DNA from: Eudoraea sp.
Lineage (GTDB): Bacteria; Bacteroidota; Bacteroidia; Flavobacteriales; Flavobacteriaceae
Direction of reading: 5' to 3'
DNA length: 48,451 nucleotides
Assembly (NCBI GenBank): GCA_024639765.1
Contig: JAHEHU010000013.1
Coordinates: 1 to 48,451, forward strand
The position numbers and the translations under genes were made by a program. The notes beneath the pieces are model-generated. The model was not told the origin of the DNA, did not search any database, and saw only the letters and a program-made list of their open reading frames with translations. Shown here piece by piece: positions 33,032 to 41,808 of the stretch (within the stretch, counting starts at the first letter, position 1; each line of letters opens with the position of its first letter).

Positions 33032-34482
33032 TCCTTCCACGCCTTCACCTTTATTTTATCATCTTTTAATCTGATCTTAAGCCAGTCATTCAACTTTTTA
33101 GCTTCGAGTTCAATCTGTTGCGAATTAGATGAATCCTTCCATTTTACTTCAAAAACCGGGATGGTGTCCTGAGATTTAAAATCTGTGGTGATCAGATAAG
33201 AGAAAGCCAAAGAGGAAAGGTTTTCATAGTTGGTTTTAGCTTCTGCACTGATATCCGAGAACGGGATTTGTTTTTTTGTAAAACTACTCAGACTTGCCAA
33301 TTCCTCTTCCAGTAATTGAATGCGCTGATCTTTATCGAGCAGTTCTGCTTTTTTGGCCTCGTATAATTCATTCACATAATTGAACTTCTGTTCAGAATCA
33401 TCTTGCCCGCCTTGCAGGATCTTTAGTTCGGTATTCTCTAGCTTTGAGTATTGGCCCAATTGATTTTGCCATGTAACAATCACATTCTCCGGTATAGCTT
33501 CATCACCCATAGTCACCAATTCTATAGTAGAAAGCCCATCCCTTTTGTAACTAATTTCAGTTAGGTTCTCCATAAACCTACCCCTGTCCTTAAACTGATA
33601 AATCCCAATTGTCTCACGGATCAGCTGGTTGGCCTGATTCATAAAACGTGATTCCTGAAACACATTGTAAAAAGTAACCCCGGCTGGCACCATCACCAAT
33701 AAAGCTATGAGAGAAGCTAATCTGGCTGTCATTTGTCGCCTGGCAGAATCCACATACTTTACCATTGGAAATCGCAACAGTTTAAGAACTAAGAAGGTGG
33801 CAAGTCCAATAAAAATGGTGTTTATAATGAACAAGTACATTGCCCCCATCGCAAAATCGTAATTCCCGATTGCCAATCCAAAACCTACAGTACACAATGG
33901 TGGCATTAAAGCCGTAGCAATTGCCACCCCAAAAATAACGCTTGCTATGGTCCCTTTCTTGGCTCTGGCAATTACCAAGGCCAGTCCCCCAAAAAAAGCA
34001 ATAAGGACATCCCTTATATCTGGTTTTGTACGGGCAAGAAGTTCGGAAGATTGGTCTCGCAGTGGAAAAAGCTCAAAAAACAAATAGGCTGTCAGAACAC
34101 TTAGGACCACCATCACCGCAAAACTTCGCAGCGATCTTCTAAGGGTATCAAGGTCATTGACTGCTATTGACATACCAATACCCAGGATTGGACCCATTAA
34201 TGGGCTAATAAGCATGGCTCCTATCACCACTGCCGTAGAATCCGCGTTAAGTCCTATAGATGCAATAAATATTGAGCACACAAGAATCCATGCGGTATGT
34301 CCTTTGAATGGAATATCGGCAATGATGGCTTCTTTGGTTGCCGCCCGGTCAGTATTTTTACGGATGTCTAATAACTCCGTCAGAAATATTTTGGTAGAAC
34401 CCAATAATCCCCTGAACTCCTTTTTTACTTCTTCCGCACTCTTTATGTCGTCCTTATTCCTTTGCTCAGTCTCGTTGTTCAT
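33028..34482 (-). CDS. DUF389 family membrane protein
   Basis: A 484-residue membrane protein with DUF389. Residues 70-270 hold about six hydrophobic segments containing the family motifs AMLISPLMGPILGIGMS and IASVIFGVAIATALMPPLCTVGFGLA. The C-terminal 200 residues are soluble, with a coiled-coil-like stretch around residues 355-390, and probably lie outside the membrane. The family is widespread and uncharacterised, and I infer a possible transport or stress role. It is the last gene of the sprT-manC run, 12 bases after the guanylyltransferase gene. Confidence 0.88.
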   Translation of the reverse strand: MNNETEQRNKDDIKSAEEVKKEFRGLLGSTKIFLTELLDIRKNTDRAATKEAIIADIPFKGHTAWILVCSIFIASIGLNADSTAVVIGAMLISPLMGPILGIGMSIAVNDLDTLRRSLRSFAVMVVLSVLTAYLFFELFPLRDQSSELLARTKPDIRDVLIAFFGGLALVIARAKKGTIASVIFGVAIATALMPPLCTVGFGLAIGNYDFAMGAMYLFIINTIFIGLATFLVLKLLRFPMVKYVDSARRQMTARLASLIALLVMVPAGVTFYNVFQESRFMNQANQLIRETIGIYQFKDRGRFMENLTEISYKRDGLSTIELVTMGDEAIPENVIVTWQNQLGQYSKLENTELKILQGGQDDSEQKFNYVNELYEAKKAELLDKDQRIQLLEEELASLSSFTKKQIPFSDISAEAKTNYENLSSLAFSYLITTDFKSQDTIPVFEVKWKDSSNSQQIELEAKKLNDWLKIRLKDDKIKVKAWKD

Positions 34483-34494
34483 AGTTGATACTTA

Positions 34495-35577
34495 TTATCC
34501 GTATTGTTCGCCAAACGTGGCCTTCGTTTTTGCTACGATCTCTTTGATATGCTGTTCTTTTGCCTTTGGAACAATGAGTAAGACATCTTCTTTATCTACT
34601 ATGATGTAATCCTCAAGGCCATCTATGACCGCTACCTTACCCTTAGGTAAACGCACCATATTTCCGCTGGATCCCATGTCTAGTAATTTCCCATTAACCA
34701 CAGCATTTTGGTGTTCATTCTTATCCAATTTATCGTAAAGGGATCCCCAGGTGCCCAGATCGTTCCAATCAAAACTCGCAGGTAATACATATATCGCCTT
34801 GGATCTTTCCAGGATAGCATAATCTATTGATATGTTTGCTGCCCTGGCATAATTCTCCTGAATAAAACTTCTTTCATTCTTAGTATTGAACGAAGAAATA
34901 CCGGCACTAAATAATGCATATTGATCTGGTTGATGCTCTTTAAAGGCCTTAATGATAGTTTGTACGCTCCACATAAAAATTCCTGCGTTCCAAAGAAAAT
35001 TACCTTGTTCCAAAAAAGACTTTGCCGTTTCATAATCTGGCTTCTCTCTAAACTGTATTACTTCCTTTAAAGAATCTTTATGTTCTTTATTAAATTCTAT
35101 ATAACCAAACCCGGTATTTGGAAAGGAAGGTTGTATCCCCAGAGTACAAAGTACCTCTTCTGCTTCACATTTTTGAAAGCACTGAGTAACATCTTTTGCA
35201 AAGGCAGCTTCATCCTCAATCCAATGATCACTTGGTGCTACGATCATCACAGCATCCGGATTCATCTTCTGAATCTTTAGAGCTGCATAAAGAATACACG
35301 GCGCAGTATTCCTCATGGCGGGTTCTAGCACAACTTGCTTTTGTTGAATCATCGGTAATTGTTCCAGGACCAGATCATTGTACCGTTCATTGGTCAGGAT
35401 CAGAATGTTTTGTGTTGGCACAAATGTATTTAGGCGCTTAAAAGTCTTTTGGATCAGTGTGTCTCCTGTACCTAACATATCATGAAACTGTTTAGGATAC
35501 TTAGTGGTACTAACCGGCCAAAACCTTGAACCTACACCCCCGGCCATTAACACTGCATAATAATTCTTATTTTTCAT
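34495..35577 (-). CDS. Mannose-1-phosphate guanylyltransferase
   Basis: A 360-residue nucleotidyltransferase that makes GDP-mannose from mannose-1-phosphate and GTP, a precursor for fucose, rhamnose-type sugars and exopolysaccharide. The signature MAGGVGSRFWP spans residues 11-21, with the conserved Lys in TTKYPKQF (residues 24-31). Further motifs are EPAMRNTAPCI, VAPSDHWI, FGYIEF, REKPD and WNAGIFMW, then the C-terminal DWNDLGTW. Length matches the single-domain manC/RfbM form without the phosphomannose isomerase tail. The gene is 1 base downstream of the sprT-like gene, so the two are co-transcribed. Confidence 0.95.
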   Translation of the reverse strand: MKNKNYYAVLMAGGVGSRFWPVSTTKYPKQFHDMLGTGDTLIQKTFKRLNTFVPTQNILILTNERYNDLVLEQLPMIQQKQVVLEPAMRNTAPCILYAALKIQKMNPDAVMIVAPSDHWIEDEAAFAKDVTQCFQKCEAEEVLCTLGIQPSFPNTGFGYIEFNKEHKDSLKEVIQFREKPDYETAKSFLEQGNFLWNAGIFMWSVQTIIKAFKEHQPDQYALFSAGISSFNTKNERSFIQENYARAANISIDYAILERSKAIYVLPASFDWNDLGTWGSLYDKLDKNEHQNAVVNGKLLDMGSSGNMVRLPKGKVAVIDGLEDYIIVDKEDVLLIVPKAKEQHIKEIVAKTKATFGEQYG

Positions 35578-35578
35578 G

Positions 35579-36181
35579 TTATAATTCTTTAAGAAGTTCT
35601 ACCTCAGCATTAGGCTGAAATAAATACAATCTACCTGTTCTTACCTCTATACATTCATATCGTTTTACTTTCCGATGGCCCTTTTTAAATGTTCGGCCAT
35701 TATATAATCTGAAAATGCTGCCAAAAGGCAACTCGTATACAAATGTATGATCTGTGGGAGGATCATAATTCTTCAAAGCTATAGACAATTTTGCATCCGT
35801 ACTACTACTAGCCTTTGGATTGCGGAAATGTTTCGCCAGCAAGGGTAAAAGTGTAGATGGGAATATCTCCGGCCTAAGAAAAGGGAGCATAAGATATTGA
35901 AAGGTACCTTTCCATTCTTTACCATGGGGTTTTATACGCCTGCCATATGTTTCAAAAGCTACCAGATGTGCTATTTCGTGAATAAGCGTTATAAGAAATC
36001 TATAGGGATTAAGATTAGCATTCACGGTAATTTGATGTGTCCCACCCGGCATTAATCTGTAATCACCATGGCGGGTTACTCTTTCGTTAACCACTTTTAA
36101 GTGTACCTTGTTTTTCTTAATAAGTTCAAGACAAGGCGCTATTGCCCTTTCTGGCAGATATTTCTGCAAAATGCGATCCAT
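35579..36181 (-). CDS. SprT-like zinc metalloprotease-fold protein
   Basis: A 200-residue protein with the SprT-like metallopeptidase domain. The zinc motif HEIAH is at residues 68-72 (E69 catalytic) with a third ligand His86 in KPHGKEW. The N-terminus AIAPCLELIKKNKVHLKV and a C-terminal RKVKRYECIEVRTGRLYLF zinc-ribbon-like region without the full set of cysteines follow the bacterial SprT layout. Activity and substrate are unknown in bacteria; eukaryotic SPRTN relatives cut DNA-protein crosslinks. It is the first gene of the manC/DUF389 run. Confidence 0.88.
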   Translation of the reverse strand: MDRILQKYLPERAIAPCLELIKKNKVHLKVVNERVTRHGDYRLMPGGTHQITVNANLNPYRFLITLIHEIAHLVAFETYGRRIKPHGKEWKGTFQYLMLPFLRPEIFPSTLLPLLAKHFRNPKASSSTDAKLSIALKNYDPPTDHTFVYELPFGSIFRLYNGRTFKKGHRKVKRYECIEVRTGRLYLFQPNAEVELLKEL

Positions 36182-36185
36182 AAAA

Positions 36186-36193
36186 CAAAAATA
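36186..36193 (-). promoter_or_regulatory. -7 box next to the sprT-like start
   Basis: TATTTTTG on the minus strand matches TAnnTTTG exactly and ends only 4 bases before the ATG at 36181, so transcription would begin at about the start codon. No convincing -33 element is seen. Confidence 0.4.
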
Positions 36194-36283
36194 AGGTTTC
36201 TACCAATTACGGATACTTGAAATTGATCAAATAAAAACAACACTCTGCAGGATTAGGTATCTTTATGTAAACACATAGTTACG

Positions 36284-36679
36284 ATGGCGAGATCTATCTC
36301 ATTCTTATTAATTATCCCATTGCTGCTCTCCTGTAAAAAGGATAACACCAACCCTGACAATGCTATCGTGGGTACATGGAAATTAATAGCGATGTACGCC
36401 GATCCGGGTGACGGCAGTGGCGACTTTGTATCTGTGAACAGTCAGAAGACCATAGTATTTAAAGCAGATGGAACCTATTCGTCTAATGGCAACATTTGCG
36501 ATTTCTCTACCACGGCAGCTGCGGAGACAGAAGGGGACTATCTTGAGATGGATGCTGGGTATGAAATTGTTTGTGAAAGCGAATTTAATGCCCAAATAAG
36601 GTTGGAAGTGCGCAATAACTATCTAATTGTCACTTTCTTCTGTATTGAACCTTGTCAACAAAAGTTCCAAAGAATATAA
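36284..36679 (+). CDS. Lipocalin-like lipoprotein
   Basis: A 131-residue lipoprotein (lipobox LLSC, Cys17; mature start CKKDNTNPDN). The mature part opens with IVGTWKLI, the usual start of the small lipocalin-like domains of Bacteroidota lipoproteins, followed by KTIVFKADGTYSS and a set of short strands. Two cysteines near the C-terminus (FFCIEPCQQ) plus others could form disulfides. Ligand unknown. It is a single-gene unit upstream of nothing on its strand; its 3' end is 4 bases from the convergent SDR gene. Confidence 0.8.
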   Translation: MARSISFLLIIPLLLSCKKDNTNPDNAIVGTWKLIAMYADPGDGSGDFVSVNSQKTIVFKADGTYSSNGNICDFSTTAAAETEGDYLEMDAGYEIVCESEFNAQIRLEVRNNYLIVTFFCIEPCQQKFQRI

Positions 36680-36683
36680 TGAT

Positions 36684-37364
36684 CTAAGGAGTAGACATGG
36701 ACACTTGCAGTAGCTTGCCGTTATACAGTTGTTGCCCTCTTAGGGCAAAATCCATTATGTAAGCAGCCATTTGGCTGGCAGTTACCGGAGCTTTGTATCC
36801 TGGAAAAGCTTCTTCCAACATTTCCGTTTGTACCGCTCCAAGCGCCAGTACATTGAATGAAGGGCCCGTTTCTTTAAATTCTTCTGCCAGTACCTCTGTT
36901 AAGGTAATTACAGCCCCTTTACTTGAGCTGTAGGCAGCTAACCCTGGAAATTTAGCACTACCCTGAACACCTCCCATGGAACTAATAGTAACCACATGCC
37001 CTTTTGCAGACATAAAGGGAAGAACCGTCCTACTCAGTGCTGCAACCCCAAAGACATTTACGCGATATACACTTTCGAACATGTCGGAAGTAGTCTCTAC
37101 GAATGGCTTATTGACGAGCATACCGGCATTATGGATCAAAACATCCACCGTTGTCCAATGGGCCTTAATAAAGTCCGTCACCTTTTCAAGAGATGTATCA
37201 TCTGTAATATCGAAAGAGAAACTGTGAATATTCTTATGATTCAAATCGCGGATCGGTTTTTCATTCCTTGATAGGGCTAATACCTGGTGCCCTGCCACTG
37301 CAAATAAACCTGCTAACTCAAAGCCGATTCCTCTACTACATCCTGTGATGATAACATTTGCCAT
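36684..37364 (-). CDS. Short-chain dehydrogenase/reductase (SDR)
   Basis: A 226-residue classical SDR oxidoreductase using NAD(P)H. The cofactor turn is TGCSRGIG near residues 7-14, NAG is in IHNAGML, and the active site contains the Ser in TISSMGG with the Tyr-x3-Lys in AAYSSSKGAV. The N-terminus MANVIITGCSRGIGFELAG starts directly with strand 1, and length is near the short end of the family. The ATG overlaps the stop codon of the M28 peptidase gene (TAATG), so both genes are translated from one mRNA. The substrate is unknown. This SDR has a complete catalytic triad, unlike the one at 14536. Confidence 0.9.
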   Translation of the reverse strand: MANVIITGCSRGIGFELAGLFAVAGHQVLALSRNEKPIRDLNHKNIHSFSFDITDDTSLEKVTDFIKAHWTTVDVLIHNAGMLVNKPFVETTSDMFESVYRVNVFGVAALSRTVLPFMSAKGHVVTISSMGGVQGSAKFPGLAAYSSSKGAVITLTEVLAEEFKETGPSFNVLALGAVQTEMLEEAFPGYKAPVTASQMAAYIMDFALRGQQLYNGKLLQVSMSTP

Positions 37365-38323
37365 TACTTCAGTATGATTTCTTTTGTGCCCGAATTTGTG
37401 ATGCCTTGTACCACCGGAATCATTTTATTAACCACCTGGGCCATATGTGAAAAATCCATACTATTTGCTTCGTCCCCAACCTTGTGATAATGGTCAAAAT
37501 TGGTAAAATCGAAGGTTGAAAAGGTATGTGCGGGGATCTTAAAGACCTCATAAAATGGATAATTATCCGAGCGTTTAAATAAATTATAACTTTCTGCTGT
37601 CGGCAAAAAGCCTACTATATTTTCTTCGGCATAGGCGTTACTCACTGCTGCAATATTAGAGGAATTGAAACCCGTAACATACACAAGGTATTCCTTATCT
37701 GTCATGGGTACACCTGTCATTTCAAAGTTCAACACCGCATATAGATCAACGCCCTCTTCTTTCATTCTTTTGGCAAGGTGGGCAGATCCCCTTAGTCCTT
37801 TTTCCTCCGCACTAAAGAAAGCGAACACCATGGTCCGTTTATTGGTCCCGGCCTTGGCAAAATAACGGGCTAATTCCAGTACCGTAACAGTACCACTGGC
37901 ATTGTCATTTGCGCCATTGGCAATGGAATCTCCATTTTGATTGCTAAGCAAACCAATGTGGTCGTAGTGGGCGCCCACCAATATCACTTCATTCTTCAAG
38001 CCGGGATCGGTCCCTTCCAAAGCACCAACGATGTTGAAGGCTACAGATTCATAATTTGATAAAGTATCCTGGTAGGTCTTGTAATACGTGGATATTCCAT
38101 TCTCCTGCATTTTTTCCATGAGAAAGGTTGCGGCAAGATCGATCCCCTCTGAACCCGTATCCCGTCCCTTTAAGGCGTCAGAAGCAAGAAAGTTCATATG
38201 TTCCCCCATAAGGGTTGCATTTGAAAAATTAGCAATATCTATCTCCTCTGCTCCTGCTGAACGCTTGGTAGCCTTGCATGCCATGAGAAGAGCAAGGAAT
38301 AAAAAAATAAGACTTCTTTTCAT
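37364..38323 (-). CDS. M28 family zinc peptidase lipoprotein
   Basis: A 319-residue lipoprotein (lipobox LMAC, Cys16) with an M28 aminopeptidase domain. Metal ligands are visible in GAHYDHIG, NGANDNASG, FSAEEKGLRG, NFEMTG (Glu in place of the more usual Asp) and FDHYHKVGDEAN. The substrate is probably N-terminal amino acids of peptides in the envelope or outside the cell. A PA (protease-associated) domain is not present; the segment before the domain (GEHMNFLASDALKGRDTGSEG) is typical of the family. It overlaps the downstream SDR gene by one base. Confidence 0.92.
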   Translation of the reverse strand: MKRSLIFLFLALLMACKATKRSAGAEEIDIANFSNATLMGEHMNFLASDALKGRDTGSEGIDLAATFLMEKMQENGISTYYKTYQDTLSNYESVAFNIVGALEGTDPGLKNEVILVGAHYDHIGLLSNQNGDSIANGANDNASGTVTVLELARYFAKAGTNKRTMVFAFFSAEEKGLRGSAHLAKRMKEEGVDLYAVLNFEMTGVPMTDKEYLVYVTGFNSSNIAAVSNAYAEENIVGFLPTAESYNLFKRSDNYPFYEVFKIPAHTFSTFDFTNFDHYHKVGDEANSMDFSHMAQVVNKMIPVVQGITNSGTKEIILK

Positions 38324-38343
38324 CTACTACTTATTTTAAGAAA

Positions 38344-38377
38344 TTAAAAAAGCATTCATGTATACCATAAATGCTTT
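38344..38377 (-). terminator. Rho-independent terminator after aceF
   Basis: AAAGCATT (38349-38356) and AATGCTTT (38370-38377) pair, with extra pairing of CATG/CATA-like bases inside the loop. On the minus strand a T-rich run follows the stem. It sits about 40 bases past the aceF stop and before the M28 peptidase gene. Confidence 0.7.
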
Positions 38378-38413
38378 GAAGTTATAGGTTTTATGTGTTC
38401 ACCCTCTCTTGTA

Positions 38414-40072
38414 TTATGCAAGCATAGTTACCGGATTCTCCATATATGCCCTGAGCGTTTGCAAGAATTGAGCTCCCGTGGCACCATCTACAGTTCTATG
38501 GTCACATGCAAGCGATAGTTTCATAGTGTTTCCAATAACTATCTCCCCATTTTTCACAACGGGTTTTTCAACAATAGCACCAACCGATAGTATAGCTGAA
38601 TTTGGTTGGTTAATAATAGAGGTAAACTCCAGAATTCCAAACATCCCCAAATTAGAGACCGTAAAAGTACTTCCCTCCATTTCGGCAGGGGTTAATTTTT
38701 TAATGCGTGCCCTGCCTGCAAGATCTTTAACTGCCCCTCCTATTTGGGTAAGGCTCAACTGATCGGCAAATTTTAACACAGGAACAACCAGGCCATCCTC
38801 CACTGCAACGGCTACGCCCATGTGAATGTGTTTGTTGTAGCGGGTGGTATCACCGTTCCAACTGGTATTCACCTGTGGATGCTTTTGAAGTGCCATGGCA
38901 CATGCTTTTAGTACCAGGTCATTGTAAGAAACCTTGGTGTCTGGGAGATCATTTATATGCGCCCGTGACTGAGCGGCATTTGTCATATCCACCTCTATGG
39001 TTAGGTAGTAATGAGGTGCAGTAAATTTTGATTCACTCAAACGCTTGGCAATGACCTTTCGCATTTGAGAGTTTTTAATCTCTTCAGACCCTTCCTCTCC
39101 TACCGGTAACATTACAGGCTTTATTGTTTGGGGCTGAGGTGCTGAAGTATCAGCAACTCCTGCCGCAGGAGCAGCAGATTCTGAAGGTTTATAATTCTCA
39201 ATGTCGCGCTTTACGATCCTGCCGTGATCTCCTGAACCTTTTACCGCAGTAAGGTTGATCCCTTTATCCGCAGCCATTTTCTTTGCCAGCGGCGAAACAA
39301 AAATTCGTTGGCCATCAGGGGCGACAGCCACTTCACTTGCTTCGGATGCTTTAGCTTCATCAACTGCCGTAGTGCTGGTCTCCGGTTCAGATTTCTCCGG
39401 TACTTTATTCTGCCCTTCTGCGGATTTCTGATTTAATATAGCCTCAACATCGGTTCCTTTTGGTCCAATGATGGCAAGAACATCATCAACTGGTGCAGAT
39501 TCTCCTTCTTTTATACCTATATATAACAGGTTGCCAGAATAAAACGATTCAAACTCCATGGTGGCCTTGTCTGTCTCGATCTCGGCAAGGATATCTCCTT
39601 CTTCCACATCGTCACCAACTTTCTTCAACCAGGTAGCCACGGTCCCCTCTTCCATTGTATCACTTAATCGGGGCATTTTAATCACCTCAACTCCTTTAGG
39701 AATTTCTGCTACCTCCTTGCCTGAACCGGCAGTTTCGGGTACACTCGCCTTTGGTGCTTCTTCGGCTTTTGGGCTTTCATTAGTAGTACTTACCTCTGCA
39801 GATCCGCCCTTTAAAAGGCCGGAAATATCTTCACCTTCTGCCCCTATAATGGCTAAAAGGGAATCAACGGGCGCTCCATCACCTTCGGCAATACCGATAT
39901 GTAAAAGCGTTCCTTCATGAAATGATTCAAACTCCATGGTAGCCTTGTCCGTTTCTATTTCCGCTAATATATCACCCTCTTCTACCTTATCCCCTACCTT
40001 CTTTAGCCATTTTGCCACGGTACCTTCTTCCATGGTATCACTTAGCCTGGGCATATTTATGATCTCTGCCAT
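38414..40072 (-). CDS. aceF: Pyruvate dehydrogenase E2, dihydrolipoamide acetyltransferase
   Basis: A 552-residue E2 of the pyruvate dehydrogenase complex, which transfers acetyl groups to CoA. Two lipoyl domains (residues 1-77 and 128-203) each carry ETDKATMEF with lipoyl lysines K43 and K169. Ala/Pro/Glu-rich linkers follow each. The E3/E1-binding domain is at about 256-294 (RIFVSPLAKKMAADKG, SGDHGRIVKRDI). The catalytic domain ends with DHRTVDG at 524-530 (H525). The two lipoyl segments are about 80% alike at DNA level (39925-40072 and 39545-39700), an internal direct repeat. It follows pdhA by 4 bases. Confidence 0.95.
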   Translation of the reverse strand: MAEIINMPRLSDTMEEGTVAKWLKKVGDKVEEGDILAEIETDKATMEFESFHEGTLLHIGIAEGDGAPVDSLLAIIGAEGEDISGLLKGGSAEVSTTNESPKAEEAPKASVPETAGSGKEVAEIPKGVEVIKMPRLSDTMEEGTVATWLKKVGDDVEEGDILAEIETDKATMEFESFYSGNLLYIGIKEGESAPVDDVLAIIGPKGTDVEAILNQKSAEGQNKVPEKSEPETSTTAVDEAKASEASEVAVAPDGQRIFVSPLAKKMAADKGINLTAVKGSGDHGRIVKRDIENYKPSESAAPAAGVADTSAPQPQTIKPVMLPVGEEGSEEIKNSQMRKVIAKRLSESKFTAPHYYLTIEVDMTNAAQSRAHINDLPDTKVSYNDLVLKACAMALQKHPQVNTSWNGDTTRYNKHIHMGVAVAVEDGLVVPVLKFADQLSLTQIGGAVKDLAGRARIKKLTPAEMEGSTFTVSNLGMFGILEFTSIINQPNSAILSVGAIVEKPVVKNGEIVIGNTMKLSLACDHRTVDGATGAQFLQTLRAYMENPVTMLA

Positions 40073-40076
40073 GTAT

Positions 40077-41075
40077 CTATAATTTGTGTTCTATAAACGG
40101 ATAATCCTCTTGTTCGTATACCATGTCATAAAGTTGCTGTACAGGTGGATACTCTGATTCTTCTGCAAATTTTTCGCATTCCTTAACCATGTTTTTAACC
40201 CGATCATTAATAACTTTGATCTCATCATCATTGGCATACTTTTTCTGTTTGATCACCTCAAGTACCTGAGTTATAGGATCTATCTTTTTGTACTCTTCCA
40301 CTTCATCCTTGGTACGATAGTGCTGAGCATCAGACATTGAGTGTCCTCTGTACCTATATGTTTTCATTTCCAGGAAGGTGGGCCCTCCGCCGCTTCTTGC
40401 ACGTTCAATAGCCTTGCTCATTTCTTCCGCAACGGTAACAGGATCCATTCCATCAACAGGTCCGCATGGCATTTCGTAGCCCAGGCCTAGTTTCCAAATT
40501 TCAGTAGAATGCGATGTCCTGGCCACCGAAGTTCCCATGGCATATCCGTTATTCTCACATATAAAAACCACTGGTAGCTGCCACAGCATCGCCAAATTAA
40601 ATGATTCATGTAAAGAACCCTGGCGTACTGCTCCATCACCCATATAACAAAGGGTTACAGCGTCTCTTTTGAAATATTTATCCCCAAATGCCAAGCCTGC
40701 TCCTAATGGGATCTGACCACCTACAATTCCATGGCCTCCATAAAAACGGTGTTCCTTTGAAAAAATATGCATGGATCCACCCATTCCCTTTGAGGTACCG
40801 GTCACCTTTCCGTACAATTCCGCCATAACCTTTTTAGGATCTACGCCCATTCCAATAGGTTGCACATGGTTCCTGTAGGCAGTGATCATACGGTCTTTTG
40901 TTAGATCCATTGCATGCAATGCACCCGCCAAAACAGCTTCTTGTCCATTGTACAAGTGAAGGAATCCACGAACTTTTTGCTGGATATATACGGCCGCCAA
41001 TTTGTCTTCAAACTTTCGCCAAAACAGCATATCCTCATACCATTTTAAGTAGACCTCCTTGGTAATTTTTTTCAT
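40077..41075 (-). CDS. pdhA: Pyruvate dehydrogenase E1 component, alpha subunit
   Basis: A 332-residue E1-alpha subunit that binds thiamine diphosphate and decarboxylates pyruvate. The TPP motif GDGAVRQGSLHESFNLAML to VFICENN is complete (residues about 147-177). YNGQEAVLAG, TAYRNHVQPIG and FGGHGIVG-like (FYGGHGIVGGQIPLGAGLA) blocks are present. The phosphorylation-loop-like YRYRGHSMSDAQHYRT segment is present too. It pairs with an E1-beta subunit that is not in this window. The gene has its own promoter and is followed by aceF after 4 bases. Confidence 0.95.
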   Translation of the reverse strand: MKKITKEVYLKWYEDMLFWRKFEDKLAAVYIQQKVRGFLHLYNGQEAVLAGALHAMDLTKDRMITAYRNHVQPIGMGVDPKKVMAELYGKVTGTSKGMGGSMHIFSKEHRFYGGHGIVGGQIPLGAGLAFGDKYFKRDAVTLCYMGDGAVRQGSLHESFNLAMLWQLPVVFICENNGYAMGTSVARTSHSTEIWKLGLGYEMPCGPVDGMDPVTVAEEMSKAIERARSGGGPTFLEMKTYRYRGHSMSDAQHYRTKDEVEEYKKIDPITQVLEVIKQKKYANDDEIKVINDRVKNMVKECEKFAEESEYPPVQQLYDMVYEQEDYPFIEHKL

Positions 41076-41135
41076 TCAGTGAATTATTTATTCGTTAGTA
41101 TCCCCATCCTAATAAGACTAAGGAGATGAAGAAAA

Positions 41136-41143
41136 CAAAAATA
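41136..41143 (-). promoter_or_regulatory. -7 box for pdhA-aceF
   Basis: TATTTTTG on the minus strand, an exact TAnnTTTG, 60 bases before the pdhA ATG. TTTC stands 17 bases upstream as a possible -33 element. The leader of about 55 bases is A/T-rich with no clear hairpin. Confidence 0.5.
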
Positions 41144-41240
41144 CACATTATATTAATAGTGAAAAAGAAATGCGAAAAAAGCTTGGATCGCAAGTAAACT
41201 GGTAAACGAAGGCTGTTTCGGTATTTTGATAATTTCTATT

Positions 41241-41726
41241 CTATCCCAGTGAATCACTCCCGAAAGCAAGCGGTAAAATATCATTTACAGAAAGACATTT
41301 ATAGATAGGACCTTCACCGCCCATAAGAAGCAGTTCAATAGGATTCTCCTGTCTATTCTCATATTCAAAAATAGATTGTCTGCAATTTCCGCAAGGCGCA
41401 GCTGGTTTCAGTGTTGTTTGCTTTTCTGAACTAGCAACAATAGCAATCTTTACTATTGCAACCCCGGGGAATTTAGCCCCTGCCTGAAAGACCGCCACAC
41501 GTTCCGCACATAAGCCTGAAGGGTAGGAAGCATTTTCCTGATTACTTCCTATGACTACTTGTTTGTTTTCGAGTAAAACCGCAGCACCTACCTTAAACTG
41601 AGAATAAGGCGCATAGGCATCCTCCCCGGCCCGGGAAGCCAGGTTTATCAATTCCTGATCCCCTTCGGGCAATTCAGCCAAAGATTCAAAGACGTATAGC
41701 TGAAAAGAAAGTGTTTTGCTTTTCAT
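41241..41726 (-). CDS. cdd: Cytidine deaminase
   Basis: A 161-residue zinc-dependent deaminase that converts cytidine and deoxycytidine to uridine forms in pyrimidine salvage. The ATG at 41726 (MKSKTLSFQLY) is preferred over a TTG five codons upstream. Motifs: AYAPYSQFKVGAAVL, ENASYPSGLCAERVAVFQAG (Zn Cys and catalytic Glu) and PCGNCRQSIFE with two Zn Cys. Length is that of the tetrameric form plus a short N-terminal extension. It lies between porV and pdhA, an order I recall as conserved in Flavobacteriaceae. Confidence 0.95.
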   Translation of the reverse strand: MKSKTLSFQLYVFESLAELPEGDQELINLASRAGEDAYAPYSQFKVGAAVLLENKQVVIGSNQENASYPSGLCAERVAVFQAGAKFPGVAIVKIAIVASSEKQTTLKPAAPCGNCRQSIFEYENRQENPIELLLMGGEGPIYKCLSVNDILPLAFGSDSLG

Positions 41727-41759
41727 TAGGTAAATATACAATTCCTTACCCCCTAAAAT

Positions 41760-41786
41760 AAAAAAACCCGCCCGAAGGCAGATTTT
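41760..41786 (-). terminator. Rho-independent terminator after porV
   Basis: On the minus strand CTGCC-TTCG-GGCGG forms a hairpin with a UUCG tetraloop (one G-U pair), extended by flanking A-T pairs, and is followed by a run of seven T. It lies between porV and cdd, so cdd probably has a separate promoter. Confidence 0.85.
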
Positions 41787-41808
41787 TAAAATAAATTTTT
41801 CTTGCGTA

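Noticed and set aside
34157-34609. 150-codon frame on the plus strand across the DUF389 and guanylyltransferase genes
   Set aside because: Antisense to two real genes and spanning their junction; no recognisable motif.
39545-40072. Repeated DNA in aceF as a mobile or unstable repeat
   Set aside because: The two copies are the lipoyl domains of E2, a common and functional duplication in this family.
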